Positions 1 to 12,387 of a DNA stretch of 42,510 nucleotides are shown here, piece by piece; the stretch's first letter is position 1; each line of letters opens with the position of its first letter. Location: the NCBI RefSeq assembly GCF_032854445.1, contig NW_027018319.1:1-42510 (forward strand), given 5' to 3'. The DNA is from Liolophura sinensis. Lineage: Eukaryota; Mollusca; Polyplacophora; Chitonida; Chitonidae. The notes under the pieces are model-generated. The model searched no databases. It worked only from the letters and a program-made list of their open reading frames with translations, and was not told the DNA's origin. Both the position numbers and the translations under genes were made by a program.

Positions 1-1639
1 GCTCTTACTCCATGGAAAACAGGGATATTTGCAATTTTTTACCAGCTGCCGATGCCTGGCCCAATTCCGCATCTTTCGGCACCTTATAAATGTGGGTCAG
101 TGTTTAGTTGTACTTTTTACAGCAGACTGTATCAAGTACCTTGTGTTTTTTATGTACAAATGGTCTGGTTTTTCTACACGTAGATAAAGACATTGAGATT
201 GTCTTGCACTTAGAAGTAAGACAATTGCTGGGTTTGTTAAATGGGCTTGGCCCAAAGATTTCAGGTCTTCTGGGCTACCGAAGGGCACATAACTTATAGT
301 CAAAAGTTGAATATAGTAATGACCAGTCGCGATTGTACAGAGTACAGTGTAGCCGATTTCAATTAACAAAAAGACCAGGCAAAAATGCAAAAGTGGAAAA
401 ACTGTTCCAGTGCTACTAGTAAGAGGCTAATCCGACGTATTTTGTGACGAGAAATCGAATGGTGCAAAGCGCGTTGCTCTCCGACCAATACTTTTGGCTG
501 TAGCGACAATTGAGTGATCATTTATGTCATAATCACGTGCACAGCAACGGCTCTTACTCCATGGAAACCAGGGAAATTTGCAATTTTTCAACAGCTGCCG
601 ATACCTGGCTCAATTCCGCATCTTTTGGCACTTTATTCATGTGGGTCTGTGGTCAGTGGTACTTTTGACAGCAGACTGTATCAAGTACCTTGTGTTTTTC
701 ACGTACAAATGGTGTGGTTTTTCTACACGTAGATAAAGACATTGAGATTGTCTTGGACTTAGAAGTAAGACAATTGCTGGGTGAGTTAAATGGGCTTAGC
801 CGAAAGATTTGACGTCTTCTGGGCTACCGAAGGGCACATAACTTATAGTCAAAAGTTGAATATAGTAATGACCAGTCGCGATTGTACAGAGTACAGTGCA
901 GCCGATTTCAATTAAGAAAAAGACCGGGCAAAAATGCAAAAGTGGATAAACTGTTCCAGTGCTGCTGGTAAGAGGCTAATCCGACGTATTTTGTGACGAG
1001 AAATCGAATGGTGCAAACCGCGTTGCTTTCCGACCAATACTTTTGGCTGTAGCGACAATTGAATGATCATTTATGTCATAATCACGTGCCCAGCAACGGC
1101 TCTTACTCCATGGAAACCAGGGAAATTTGCAATTTTTCAACAGCTGCCGATGCCTGGCTCAATTCCGCATCTTTTGGCACCTTACTGAAGTGGGTCAGTG
1201 TTCAGTTGTACTTTTCACAGCAGACTGTATCAAGTACCTTGTGTTTTTCATGTACAAATGGTGTGGTTTTTCTACACGTAGATAAAGACATTGAGATTGT
1301 CTTGGAGTTAGAAGTAAGACAATTGCTGGGTGAGTTAAATGGGCTTAGCCGAAAGATTTGACGTCTTCTGGGCTACCGAAGGGCACATAACTTATAGTCA
1401 AAAGTCGAATATAGTAATGACCAGTCGCGATTGTACAGAGTACAGTGTAGCCGATTTCAATTAACAAAAAGACCAGGCAAAAATGCAAAAGTAAAAAAAC
1501 TGTTCCAATGCTACTAGTAAGAGGCTAATCCGACGTATTTTGTGACGAGAAATCGAATGGTGCAAACCGCGTTGCTCTCCGACCAATACTTTTAGCTGTA
1601 GTGACAATTGAATGATCATTGGATGTCACAATCACGTGC
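1..1639. repeat. Units M1-M3 (T, H, E)
   Basis: M1 is 1-540 and lacks the first 9 bases of a unit, so the window cuts into the array. M2 is 541-1089 (549 bp, class H) and M3 is 1090-1639 (550 bp, class E). M2 and M3 share the GCCGAAAG variant before the TGACGTC motif. M2 carries a small change in the T-rich tract (acttttgaca instead of actttttaca). Open frames here (for example antisense 97-390) are unit-periodic and not credible as genes. Confidence 0.9.
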
Positions 1640-2155
1640 CCAGCAACGGCTCCTCCTCCATGGAAACCAGGGATATTTCCAATTTTTTAACAACTGCCGA
1701 GGCCTGGCCCAATTCCGCATGTTTTGGCACATTATAAATGTATCAAGTACCTTGTGTTTTTTATGTACAAATGGTCTGGTTTTTCTACACGTAGATAAAG
1801 ACATTGAGATTGTCTTGGGACTTAGAAGTAAGACAATTGGCTGGGTGAGTTAAATGGGCTTGGCCCAAAGATTTGACGTCCTTCTGGGCTGCCGAAGGAC
1901 ACATAACTTATAGTCAAAAGTTGAATATAGTAATGACCAGTCGCGATTGTACAGAGTACAGTGTAGCCGATTTCAATTAACAAAAAGACCAGGCAAAAAT
2001 GCAAAAGTGGAAAAACTGTTCCAGAGCTACTATTAAGAGGCTAATCCGACGTATTTTGTGACGAGAAATCGAATGGTGCAAATCCGCGTTGCTCTCCGAC
2101 CAATACTTTTGGCTCTAGCGACAATTGAATGATCATTTATGTCAAAATCACGTGC
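1640..2155. repeat. Unit M4, T class with 37-bp deletion
   Basis: This unit is 516 bp long. At 1738 the sequence passes directly from TATAAATG to TATCAAGTACC, skipping 37 bases present in other T-class units. The lost segment includes the T-rich tract and its terminal CAG. The breakpoints share 2 bp (TG). Four scattered single-base additions bring the length back up to 516. I found no other unit with this deletion, so it looks private and recent. Confidence 0.85.
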
Positions 2156-2703
2156 GTAGCAACGGCTCCTACTCCATGGAAACCAGGAAATTTGCAATTT
2201 TTCAACAGCTGCCGATGCCTGGCTCAATTCCGCATCTTTGGCACCTTACTGAAGTGGGTCAGTGTTCAGTTGTACTTTTTACAGCAGACTGTATCAAGTA
2301 CCTTGTGTTTTTTATGTACAAATGGTCTGGTTTTTCTACACGTAGATAAAGACATTGAGATTGTCTTGGACTTAGAAGTAAGACAATTGCTGGGTGAGTT
2401 AAATGGCTTGGCCCAAAGATTTTCAGGTCTTCTGGGCTACCGAAGGGCACATAACATATAGTCAAACGTTGAATATAGTAATGACCAGTCGCGATTGTAC
2501 AGAGTACAGTGTAGCCGATTTCAATTAAGAAAAAGACCAGGCATAAATGCAAAAGTGTTAAAACTGTTCCAGTGCTGCTGGTAAGAGGCTAATCCGACGT
2601 ATTTTGTGACGAGAAATCGAATGGTGCCAACCGCGTTGTTTCTCCGACCAATACTTTTGGCTGTAGTGACAATTGAATGATCATTGATGTCATAATCACG
2701 TGC
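2156..2703. repeat. Unit M5, full unit preceding a short unit
   Basis: This 548-bp unit is E class in its first half. Its second half carries the tcaaacgttg variant (others have tcaaaagttg) and aagtgttaaaac. Both also occur in M7 and M23, which likewise precede a short unit. The first half therefore differs from M7 and M23 while the second half matches, which suggests an exchange within the unit. Confidence 0.8.
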
Positions 2704-3038
2704 CTTCGACTTAGAGGTAAGGCAATTGCTGGGTGAGTTAAATGGGCTTAGCCCAAACATTGACGTCTTCTGGGCTACCGAAGGGCACATAACATATAGT
2801 CAAAAGTTGAATATAGTAATGACCAGTCGCGATAGTACATAGTACAGTGTAGCCGATTTCAATTACAAAAAGACCAGGCAAAAATGCAAAAGTGGAAAAA
2901 TTGTTCCAGTGCTGCTGGTAAGAGGCTAATCGACGTATTTTGTGACGAAAAATGGAATGGTGCCAACCGCGTTGCTCTCCGACCAATACTTTTGGCTGTA
3001 GTGACAATTGAATGATCATTTATGTCATAATCACGTGC
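2704..3038. repeat. Short unit S1 (M6)
   Basis: This 335-bp unit starts CTTCGACTTAGAGGTAAGG directly after CACGTGC. It lacks the first ~211 bp of the full unit, including the CCATGG site, the class-defining stretch and the T-rich acceptor-like tract. It keeps everything from the GGGTGAGTT segment onward. It carries gatagtacatagtac, unlike the gatggtacatagtac of most short units, a variant shared with the short unit at 3586-3922. Confidence 0.9.
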
Positions 3039-3585
3039 ACATCAACGCTCTTACTCCATGGAAACCAGGGAAATTTGCAATTTTTCAACAGCTACCGATA
3101 CCTGGCTCAATTCTGCAGCTTTTGGCACCTATTCATGTAGGTCTGTGGTCAGTTGTACTTTTTACAGCAGACTGTATCAAGTACCTTGTGTTTTTTATGT
3201 ACAAATGGTCTGGTTTTTCTACACGTAGATAAAGACATTGAGATTGTCTTGGACTTAGAAGTAAGACAATTGCTGGGTGAGTAAATGGGCTTGGCCCAAA
3301 GATTTCAGGTCTTCTGGGCTACCGAAGGGCACATAACATATAGTCAAACGTTGAATATAGTAATGACCAGTCGCGATTGTACAGAGTACAGTGTAGCTGA
3401 TTTCAATTAAGAAAAAGACCAGGCAAAAATGCAAAAGTGTTAAAACTGTTCCAGTGCTGCTGGTAAGAAGGCTAATCCGACGTATTTTGTGACGAGAAAT
3501 CGAATGGTGCCAACCGCGTTGTTCTCCGACCAATACTTTTGGCTGTAGTGACAATTGAATGATCATTGATGTCATAATCACGTGC
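3039..3585. repeat. Unit M7, H class between two short units
   Basis: This 547-bp unit begins acatcaac instead of the usual acagcaac, a variant shared only with M9. Its first half is class H (with gtaggtctgtgg). Its second half carries tcaaacgttg and aagtgttaaaac, as expected for a unit followed by a short unit. With M8 and M9 it forms a block that recurs, in slightly different form, at 11,500-13,089. Confidence 0.8.
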
Positions 3586-3922
3586 CTTCGACTTAGAGGT
3601 AAGGCAATTTCTGGGTGAGTTAAAATGGGCTTAGCCCAAACATTTGACGTCTTCTGGGCTACCGAAGGGCACATAACATATAGTCAAAAGTTGAATATAG
3701 TAATGACCAGTCGCGATAGTACATAGTACAGTGTAGCCGATTTCAATTTACAAAAAGACCAGCAAAAATGCAAAAGTGGAAAAATTGTTCCAGTGCTGCT
3801 GGTAAGAGGCTAATCCGACGTATTTTGTGACGAAAATGGAATGGTGCCAACCGCGTTGCTCTCCGACCAATACTTTTGGCTGTAGTGACAATTGAATGAT
3901 CATTTATGTCATAATCACGTGC
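3586..3922. repeat. Short unit S2 (M8)
   Basis: This 337-bp short unit has the same junction and agaggtaagg marker as S1. It shares gatagtacatagtac with S1, so 2704-3038 and 3586-3922 are close relatives and the stretch 2156-3922 is in effect a duplicated full+short pair with a ~883-bp period. Confidence 0.9.
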
Positions 3923-4629
3923 ACATCAACGGCTCTTACTCCATGGAAACCAGGGAAATTTGCAATTTTTCAACAGCTACCGATACCTGGCTCAATTCTG
4001 CAGCTTTTGGCACCTTATTCATGTGGGGTCTGTGGTCAGTTGTACTTTTTGCAGCAGACTGTATCAAGTACCTTGTGTTTTTTATGTACAAATGGTGTGG
4101 TTTTTTCTACACGTAGATAAAGACATTGAGATTGTCTTGCACTTAGAAGGAAGGCAATTGCTGGGTGAGTTAAAATGGGCTGAGCAAAAAGAGTTCAGGT
4201 CTTCTGGGCTGCCGAAGGGCACATAAACTCATAGTCAAAAGTTGAATATAGTAATGTCCAGTCGCGATTGTACAGAGTACAGTGTAGCTGATTTCAATTA
4301 ACAAAAAGACCAGGCAAAAAGGCAAAGTGGAAAAACTATTCCAGTGCTGCTGGTAAGAGGCTACCGAAGGGCAAATAACTTATAGTCAAAAGTTGAATAT
4401 AACTTATGACCAGTCGCGATTGTACAGAGTACAGTGTAGTTGATTTTAATTAACAAAAAGACCAGGCAAAAATGCAAAAGTGGAAAAACTGTTCCAGTGC
4501 TGCTGGTAAGAGGCTAATCCGACGTATTTTATGACGAGAAATCGAATGGTGCAAACCGCGTTGCTCTCCGACCAATACTTTTGGCTTGTAGCGACAATTC
4601 CAATGATCATTGATGTCATAATCACGTGC
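3923..4629. repeat. Unit M9 with 152-bp internal duplication
   Basis: This unit is 707 bp. After the ggtaagaggct segment (about 4351-4362) the sequence returns to accgaagggc, which it already passed at 4211. About 152 bp is therefore repeated, from the ccgaagggc segment to the ggtaagaggct segment. The breakpoints share GGCT. The second copy carries the private change ataacttatgacc instead of atagtaatgacc. The same junction and the same private change are found in the unit at 12388-13089, so the event happened once and was later copied. Confidence 0.9.
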
Positions 4630-5730
4630 GTAGCAACGGCTCTTACTCCATGGAAAACAGGGATATTTGCAATTTTTAAACAGCTGCCGATGCCTGGCCC
4701 AATTCCGCATCTTTTGGCACCTTTTAAATGTGGGTCAGTGTTTAGTTGTACTTTTTACAGCAGACTGTATCAAGTACCTTGTGTTTTTTATGTACAAATG
4801 GTCCTGGTTTTTTCTACACGTAGATAAAGACATTGAGATTGTCTTGGACTTAGAAGTAAGACAATTGCTGGGTTTGTTAAATGGGCTTGGCCCAAAGATT
4901 TCAGGTCTTCCGGGCTACCGAAGGGCACATAACTTATAGTTAAAAGTTGAATATAGTAATGACCAGTCGCGATTGTACAGAGTACAGTGTAGCCGGTTTA
5001 TATTAACAAAAGACCAGGCAAAAATGCAAAAGTTGGAAAACTGTTCCAGTGCTACTAGTAAGAGGCTAATCCGACGTATTTTGTGACGAGAAATCGAATG
5101 GTGCAATCCGCGTTGCTCTCCGACCAATACTTTTGGCTGTAGCGACAATTGAATGATCATTGATGTCATAATCACGTGGCCCAGCAACGGCTCTTACTCC
5201 ATGGAAACCAAGGAAAATTGCATTTTTCAACAGCTGCCGATGCCTGGCTCAATTCCGCATCTTTTGGCACCTTATTCATGTTGGTCAGTGTTTAGCTGTA
5301 CTTTTTACAGCAGACTGTATCAAGTACCTTGTGTTTTTTATGTATACAAATGGTGTGGTTTTTTCTACACGTAGATAAAGACATTGAGATTGTCTTGGAC
5401 TTAGAAGGAAGACAATTGCTGGGTGATTTAAATGGGCTTAGCCCAAAGATTTGACGTCTTCTGGGCTACCGAAGGGCACATAACTTATAGTCAAAAGTTG
5501 AATATAGTAATGACCAGTCGCGATTGTACAGAGTACAGTGTAGCCGATTTCAATTAACAAAAAGACCAGGCAAAAATGCAAAAGTGGAAAAACTGTTCCA
5601 GTGCTACTAGTAAGAGGCTAATCCGACGTATTTTGTGACGAGAAATCGAATGTGCAATCCGCGTTGCTCTCCGACCAATACTTTTGGCTGTAGCGACAAT
5701 TGAATGATCATTTATGTCATAATCACATGC
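4630..5730. repeat. Units M10-M11 (T, H2)
   Basis: M10 is 4630-5180 (T class, cttttaaatgtggg, with gtagcaacgg start). M11 is 5181-5730 (H2 class). M10 ends in CACGTGGC with one extra G, and M11 ends in CACATGC, a rare loss of the CACGTG hexamer. Several single-base indels are present in this stretch. Confidence 0.85.
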
Positions 5731-6797
5731 GTAGCAACGGCTCTTACTCCATGGAAACCAGGGAAATTTGCAATTTTTCAACAGCTGCCGATGCCTGGCT
5801 CAATTCCGCATCTTTTGGCACCTTACTGAAGTGGGTCAGTGTTCAGTTGTACTTTTTACAGCAGACTGTATCAAGTACCTTGTGTTTTTCACGTACAAAT
5901 GGTGTGGTTTTTCTACACGTACATAAAGACATTGAGATTGTCTTCGACTTAGAAGTAAGACAATTGCTGGGTGAGTTAAATGGGCTTAGCCGAAAGATTT
6001 GACGTTTTCTGGGCTACCGAAGGGCACATAACTTATAGTCAAAAGTTGAATATAGTAATGACCAGTCGCGATTGTACAGAGTACAGTGTAGCCGATTTCA
6101 ATTAACAAAAAGACCAGGCAAAAATGCAAAAGTAAAAAAACTGTTCCAGTGCTACTAGTAAGAGGCTAATCCGACGTATTTTGTGACGAGAAATCGAATG
6201 GTGCAATCCGCGTTGCTCTCCGACCAATACTTCTGGCTGTAGCGACAATTGAATGATCATTTATGTCATAATCAACCAGGGAAATTTGCAATTTTTCAAC
6301 AGCTGCCGATACCTGGCTCAATTCCGCATCTTTTGGCACCTTACTGAAGTGGGTCAGTGTTCAGTTGTACTTTTTACAGCAGACTGTATCAAGTACCTTG
6401 TGTTTTTCATGTACAAATGGTGTGGTTTTTCTACACCTAGATAAAGACATTGAGATTGTCTTCGACTTAGAAGTAAGGCAATTGCTGGGTGAGTTAAATG
6501 GGCTTGGCCCAAACATTTGACGTCTTCTGGGCTACCGAAGGGCACATAACATATAGTCAAAAGTTGAATATAGTAATGACCAGTCGCGATGGTACATAGT
6601 ACAGTGTAGCCGATTTCAATTAACAAAAAGACCAGGCAAAAATGCAAAAGTGGAAAAACTGTTCCAGTGCTGCTGGTAAGAGGCTAATCCGACGTATTTT
6701 GTCACGAGAAATCGAATGGTGCAAACTGCGTTGCTCTCCGACCAATACTTTTGGATGTAGCGACAATTGAATGATCATTTATGTCATAATCACGTGC
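5731..6797. repeat. 1,067-bp dimer, copy 1 (M12-M13)
   Basis: Two E-class units, 5731-6274 and 6275-6797, are joined through a 31-bp deletion. At 6274 the sequence runs from ATAATCA directly into ACCAGGGAAATTT, losing the CACGTGC end of one unit and the CCATGG start of the next. The same junction occurs at 7341, exactly 1,067 bp later. The second unit carries the gatggtacatagtac variant. Confidence 0.88.
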
Positions 6798-7864
6798 ACA
6801 GCAACGGATCTTACTCCATGGAAACCAGGGAAATTTGCAATTTTTCAACAGCTGCCGATACCTGGCTCAATTCCGCATCTTTTGGCACTTTATTCATGTG
6901 GGTCTGTGGTCAGTTGTACTTTTTACAGCAGACTGTATCAAGTACCTTGTGTTTTTCACGTACAAATGGTGTGGTTTTTCTACACGTAGATAAAGACATT
7001 GAGATTGTCTTCGACTTAGAAGTAAGACAATTGCTGGGTGAGTTAAATGGGCTTAGCCGAAAGATTTGACGTTTTCTGGGCTACCGAAGGGCACATAACT
7101 TATTGTCAAAAGTTGAATATAGTAATGACCAGTCGCGATTGTACAGAGTACAGTGTAGCCGATTTCAATTAACAAAAAGACCAGGCAAAAATGCAAAAGT
7201 AAAAAAACTGTTCCAGTGCTACTAGTAAGAGGCTAATCCGACGTATTTTGTGACGAGAAATCGAATGGTGCAATCCGCGTTGCTCTCCGACCAATACTTC
7301 TGGCTGTAGCGACAATTGAATGATCATTTATGTCATAATCAACCAGGGAAATTTGCAATTTTTCAACAGCTGCCGATGCCTGGCTCAATTCCGCATCTTT
7401 TGGCACCTTACTGAAGTGGGTCAGTGTTCAGTTGTACTTTTTACAGCAGACTGTATCAAGTACCTTGTGTTTTTCATGTACAAATGGTGTGGTTTTTCTA
7501 CACGTAGATAAAGACATTGAGATTGTCTTGGACTTAGAAGTAAGGCAATTGCTGGGTGAGTTAAATGGGCTTGGCCCAAACACTTGACGTCTTCTGGGCT
7601 ACCGAAGGGCACATAACATATAGTCAAAAGTTGAATATAGTAATGACCAGTCGCGATGGTACATAGTACAGTGTAGCCCATTTCAAATAACAAAACGACC
7701 AGGCAAAAATGCAAAAGTGGAAAAATTGTTCCAGTGCTGCTGGTAAGAGGCTAATCCGACGTATTTTGTGACGAGAAATCGAATGGTGCCAACCCCGTTG
7801 CTCTCCAACCAATACTTTTGGCTGTAGTGACAATTGAATGATCATTGATGTCATAATCACGTGC
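6798..7864. repeat. 1,067-bp dimer, copy 2 (M14-M15)
   Basis: This holds M14 (6798-7341, class H at its 5' part) and M15 (7342-7864, class E). From about 7000 onward it follows copy 1 closely, including gacgttttctggg, agtaaaaaaactg, acttctggctg and the 31-bp junction deletion. The first ~200 bp of M14 is H class rather than E, so the duplicated unit has been partly converted or the crossover fell there. Confidence 0.85.
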
Positions 7865-10063
7865 GTAGCAACGGCTCTTACTCCATGGAAACCAGGAAAA
7901 TTTGCAATTTTTCAACAGCTGCCGATGCCTGGCTCAATTCCGCATCTTTTGGCACCTTATTCATGTGGGTCTGTGTTTAGTTGTACTTTTTACAGCAGAC
8001 TGTATCAAGTACCTTGTTTTTTTCACGTACAAATGGTCTGGTTTTTTCTACACTTAGATAAAGACATTGAGATTATCTTGCACTTAGAAGTAAGGCAAAT
8101 GCTGGGTGAGTTAAATGGGCTTAGCCCAAAGATTTCAGGTCTTCTGGGCTACCGAAGGGCACATAACATATAGTCAAACGTTGAATATAGTAATGACCAG
8201 TCGCGATTGCACAGAGTACAGTGTAGCCGATTTCAATTAACAAAAAGACCAGGCAAAAATTCAAAATTGAAAAAATTGTTCCAGTGCTGCTGATAAGGGG
8301 CTAATCCGACGTATTTTGTGACGAGAAATCGAATGGTGCAAACCGCGTTGCTCTCCGACCAATACTTTTGGCTGTAGTGACAATTGAATGATCATTTATG
8401 TCATAATCACGTGCACAGCAACGGCTCTTACTCCATGGAAACCAGGGAAATTTGCAATTTTTCAACAGCTGCCGATGCCTGGCTCAATTCTGCATCTTTT
8501 GGCACCTTAATGATGTGTGTCTGTGGTCAGTTGTACTTTTTACAGCAGACTGTATCAAGTACCTTGTGTTTTTCACGTACAAATGGTGTGGTTTTTCTAC
8601 ACGTAGATAAAGACATTCAGATTGTCTTGCACTTAGAAGTAAGGCAATTGCTGGGTGAGTTAAATGGGCTTAGCCCAAAGATTTCAGGTCTTCTGGGCTA
8701 CCGAAGGACACATAACATATAGTCAAAAGTTAAATATAGTAATGACCAGTCGCGATTGTACAGAGTACAGTGTAGCCGATTTCAATTAACAAAAAGACCA
8801 GGCAAAAATGCAAAAGTGGAAAAACTGTTCCAGTGCTACTAGTAAGAGGCTAATCCGACGTATTTTGTGACTTAAAATCGAATGGTGCAATCCGCGTTGC
8901 TCTCCGACCAATACTTTTGGCTGTAGCGACAATTGAATGATCATTTATGTCATAAGCACGTGCCCAGCAACGGCTCTTACTCCATGGAAACCAGGGAAAT
9001 GTGCAATTTTTCAACAGCTGCCGATGCCTGGCTCGATTCCGCATCTTTTGGCACCTTACTGAAGTGGGTCAGTGTTCAGTTGTACTTTTTACAGCAGACT
9101 GTATCAAGTACCTTGTGTTTTTCATGTACAAATGGTGTGGTTTTTCTACACGTAGATAAAGACATTGAGATTGTCTTGGACTTAGAAGTAAGGCCATTGC
9201 TGGGTGAGTTAAATGGGCTTGGCCCAAACATTTGACGTCTTCTGGGCTACCGAAGGGCACAAAACATATAGTCAAAAGTTGAATATAGTAATGACCAGTC
9301 GCGATGGTACATAGTACAGTGTAGCCGATTTCAATTAAGAAAACGACCAGGCAAAAATGCAAAAGTGGAAAAACTGTTCCAGTGCTGCTGGTAAGAGGCT
9401 AATCCGACGTATTTTGTGACGAGAAATGGAATGGTGCCAACCGCGTTGCTCTCCGACCAATACTTTTGGCTGTAGTGACAATTGAATGATCATTGATGTC
9501 ATAATCACGTGCGTAGCAACGGCTTTTACTCCATGGAAACCAGGAAAATTTGCAATTTTTCAACAGCTGCCGATGCCTGGCTCAATTCCGCATCTTTTGG
9601 CACTTTATTCATGTGGGTCAGTGTTTAGTTGTACTTTTTACAGCAGACTGTATCAAGTACCTTGTTTTTTTCACGTACAAATGGTCTGGGTTTGTTCTAC
9701 ACGTAGATAAAGACATTGAGATTATCTTGCACTTAGAAGTAAGGCAATTGCTGGGTGAGTTAAATGGGCTTAGCCCAAAGATTTCAGGTCTTCTGGGCTA
9801 CCGAAGGGCACATAACATATAGTCAAACGTTGAATATAGTAATGACCAGTCGCGATTGCACAGAGTACAGTGTAGCCGATTTCAATTTACAAAAAGACCA
9901 GGCAAAAATGCAAAAGTGGAAAAATTGTTCCAGTGCTGCTGGTAAGAGGCTAATCCGACGTATTTTGTGACGAGAAATCGAATGGTGCCAACCCCGTTGC
10001 TCTCCGACCAATACTTTTGGCTGTAGTGACAATTGAATGATCATTGATGTCATAATCACGTGC
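7865..10063. repeat. Units M16-M19 (H2, M, E, H2)
   Basis: Boundaries are 7865-8414, 8415-8963, 8964-9512 and 9513-10063. M16 and M19 are very alike in both halves (ccttgtttttttcacg, gattatcttgcac, tcaaacgttg, gattgcacagag). M19 is followed by a short unit but M16 is not. M16 is the only unit I found with tcaaacgttg and no short unit after it. M17 has cttaaaatcg in place of cgagaaatcg. Confidence 0.85.
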
Positions 10064-10401
10064 CTTCGACTTAGAGGTAAGGCAATTGCTGGGTGAGTTA
10101 AATGGGCTTAGCCGAAACATTTGACGTCTTCTGGGCTACCGAAGGGCACATAACTTATAGTCAAAACTTGAATATAGTAATGACCAGTCGCAATGGTACA
10201 TAGTACAGTGTAGCCGATTTCAATTTACAAAAAGACCAGGCAAAAATGCAAAAGTGGAAAAATTGTTCCAGTGCTGCTGGTAAGAGGCTAATCCGACGTA
10301 TTTTGTGACGAGAAATCGAATGGTGCCAACCCCGTTGCTCTCCGACCAATACTTTTGGCTGTAGTGACAATTGAATGATCATTTATGTCATAATCACGTG
10401 C
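10064..10401. repeat. Short unit S3 (M20)
   Basis: This 338-bp short unit has the standard junction. It carries agtcgcaatgg, a C-to-T type change on the other strand of the TCGCGA site that is shared with the short unit at 12050-12387. The two are therefore sisters. Confidence 0.92.
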
Positions 10402-12049
10402 ACAGCAACGGCTCTTACTCCATGGAAACCAGGGAAATTTGCAATTTTTCAACAACTGCCGATGCCTGGATCAATTCCGCATCTTTTGGCACCTTAATGA
10501 TGTGTGTCTGTGGTCAGTTGTACTTTTTACAGCAGACTGCATCAAGTACTTTGTGTTTTTCACGTACAAATGGTGTGGTTTTTCTACACGTAGATAAAGA
10601 CATTGAGATTGTCTTGCACTTAGAAGTAAGGCAATTGCTGGGTGAGTTAAATGGGCTTAGCCCAAAGATTTCAGGTCTTCTGGGCTACCGAAGGGCACAA
10701 AACATATAGTCATAAGTTGAATATAGTAATGACCAGTCGCGATTGTACAGAGTGCAGTGTAGCCGGTTTCAATTAACAAAAAGACCAGGCAAAAATTCAA
10801 AATTGAAAAAATTGTTCCAGTGCTGCTGATAAGGAGCTAATCCGACGTATTTTGTGACGAGAAATCGAATGGTGCAAACCGCGTTGCTCTCCGACCAATA
10901 CTTTTGGCTGTAGTGACAATTGAATGATCATTTATGTCATAATCACGTGCACAGCAACGGCTCTTACTCCATGGAAACCAGGGAAATTTGCAATTTTTCA
11001 ACAGCTGCCGATGCCTGGCTCAATTCCGCATCTTTTGGCACCTTAATGATGTGTGTCTGTGGTCAGTTGTACTTTATACAGCAGACTGTATCAAGTACCT
11101 TGTGTTTTTCACGTACAAATGGTGTGGTTTTTCTACATGTAGATAAAGACATTGAGATTATCTTGCACTTAGAAGTAAGGCAATTGCTGGGTGAGTTAAA
11201 TGGGCTTAGCCCAAAGATTTCAGGTCTTCTGGGCTACCGAAGGGCACATAACATATAGTCAAAAGTTGAATATAGTAATGAACAGTCGCGATTGTACAGA
11301 GTACAGTGTAGCCGATTTCAATTAACAAAAAGACCAGGCAAAAATGCAAAAGTGGAAAAACTGTTCCAGTGCTACTAGTAAGAGTCTAATCCGACGTATT
11401 TTGTGACGAGAAATCGAATGGTGCAATCCGCGTTGCTCTCCGACCAATACTTTTGGCTGTAGCGACAATTGAATGATCATTGATGTCATAATCACGTGCG
11501 TAGCAACGGCTCTTACTCCATGGAAACCAGGGAAATGTGCAATTTTTCAACAGCTGCCGATGCCTGGCTCAATTCCGCATCTTTTGGCACCTTATTCATG
11601 TGGGTCAGTGTTTAGTTGTACTTTTTACAGCAGACTGTATCAAGTACCTTGTGTTTTTCACGTACAAATGGTCTGGTTTTCTCTACACGTAGATAAAGAC
11701 ATTGACATTATCTTGCACTTAGAAGTAAGGCAATTGCTGGGTGAGTTAAATGGGCTTAGCCCAAAGATTTGACGTCTTCTGGGCTACCGAAGGGCACATA
11801 ACATATAGTCAAACGTTGAATATAGTAATGACCAGTCGCGATTGCACAGAGTACAGTGTAGCCGATTTCAATTAAGAAAAAGACCAGGCAAAAATGCAAA
11901 AGTGTTAAAACTGTTCCAGTGCTGCTGGTAAGAGGCTAATCCGACGTATTTTGTGACGAGAAATCGAATGGTGCCAACCGCGTTGCTCTCCGACCAATAC
12001 TTTTGGCTGTAGTGACAATTGAATGATCATTGATGTCATAATCACGTGC
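10402..12049. repeat. Units M21-M23 (M, M, H2)
   Basis: Boundaries are 10402-10950, 10951-11499 and 11500-12049. M21 carries the rare combination caacaactgcc, cctggatcaattcc and ctgcatcaag, which reappears in the units at 14188, 20165 and 24490. M23 has the second-half markers of a unit that precedes a short unit. Confidence 0.85.
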
Positions 12050-12387
12050 CTTCGACTTAGAGGTAAGGCAATTGGTGGGTGAGTTAAATGGGCTTGGCCC
12101 AAACATTTGACGTCTTCTGGGCTACCGAAGGGCACATAACATATAGTCAAAAGTTGAATATAGTAATGACCAGTCGCAATGGTACATAGGACAGTGTAGC
12201 CGATTTCAATTTACAAAAAGACCAGGCAAAAATGCAAAAGTGGAAAAATTGTTCCAGTGCTGCTGGTAAGGGGCTAATCCGACGTATTTTGTGACGAGAA
12301 ATCGAATGGTGCCAACCTCGTTGCTCTCCGACCAATACTTTTGGCTGTAGTGACAATTGAATGATCATTTATGTCATAATCACGTGC
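12050..12387. repeat. Short unit S4 (M24)
   Basis: This 338-bp short unit has the standard junction, plus ggtgggtgag, agtcgcaatgg and a change to cataggacag. It sits between an H2 unit and the duplicated H unit, the same arrangement as 3039-4629. Confidence 0.92.

Noticed and set aside
4359-4629. Insertion of foreign DNA in the 707-bp unit
   Set aside because: The extra ~152 bp is a copy of the unit's own sequence, joined through a shared GGCT.
8384-8722. 112-codon plus-strand frame (MNDHLCHNHV...) as a conserved protein
   Set aside because: It recurs once per unit but is frameshifted or truncated in most. A second frame is open over the same bases, and variation shows no visible third-position bias.
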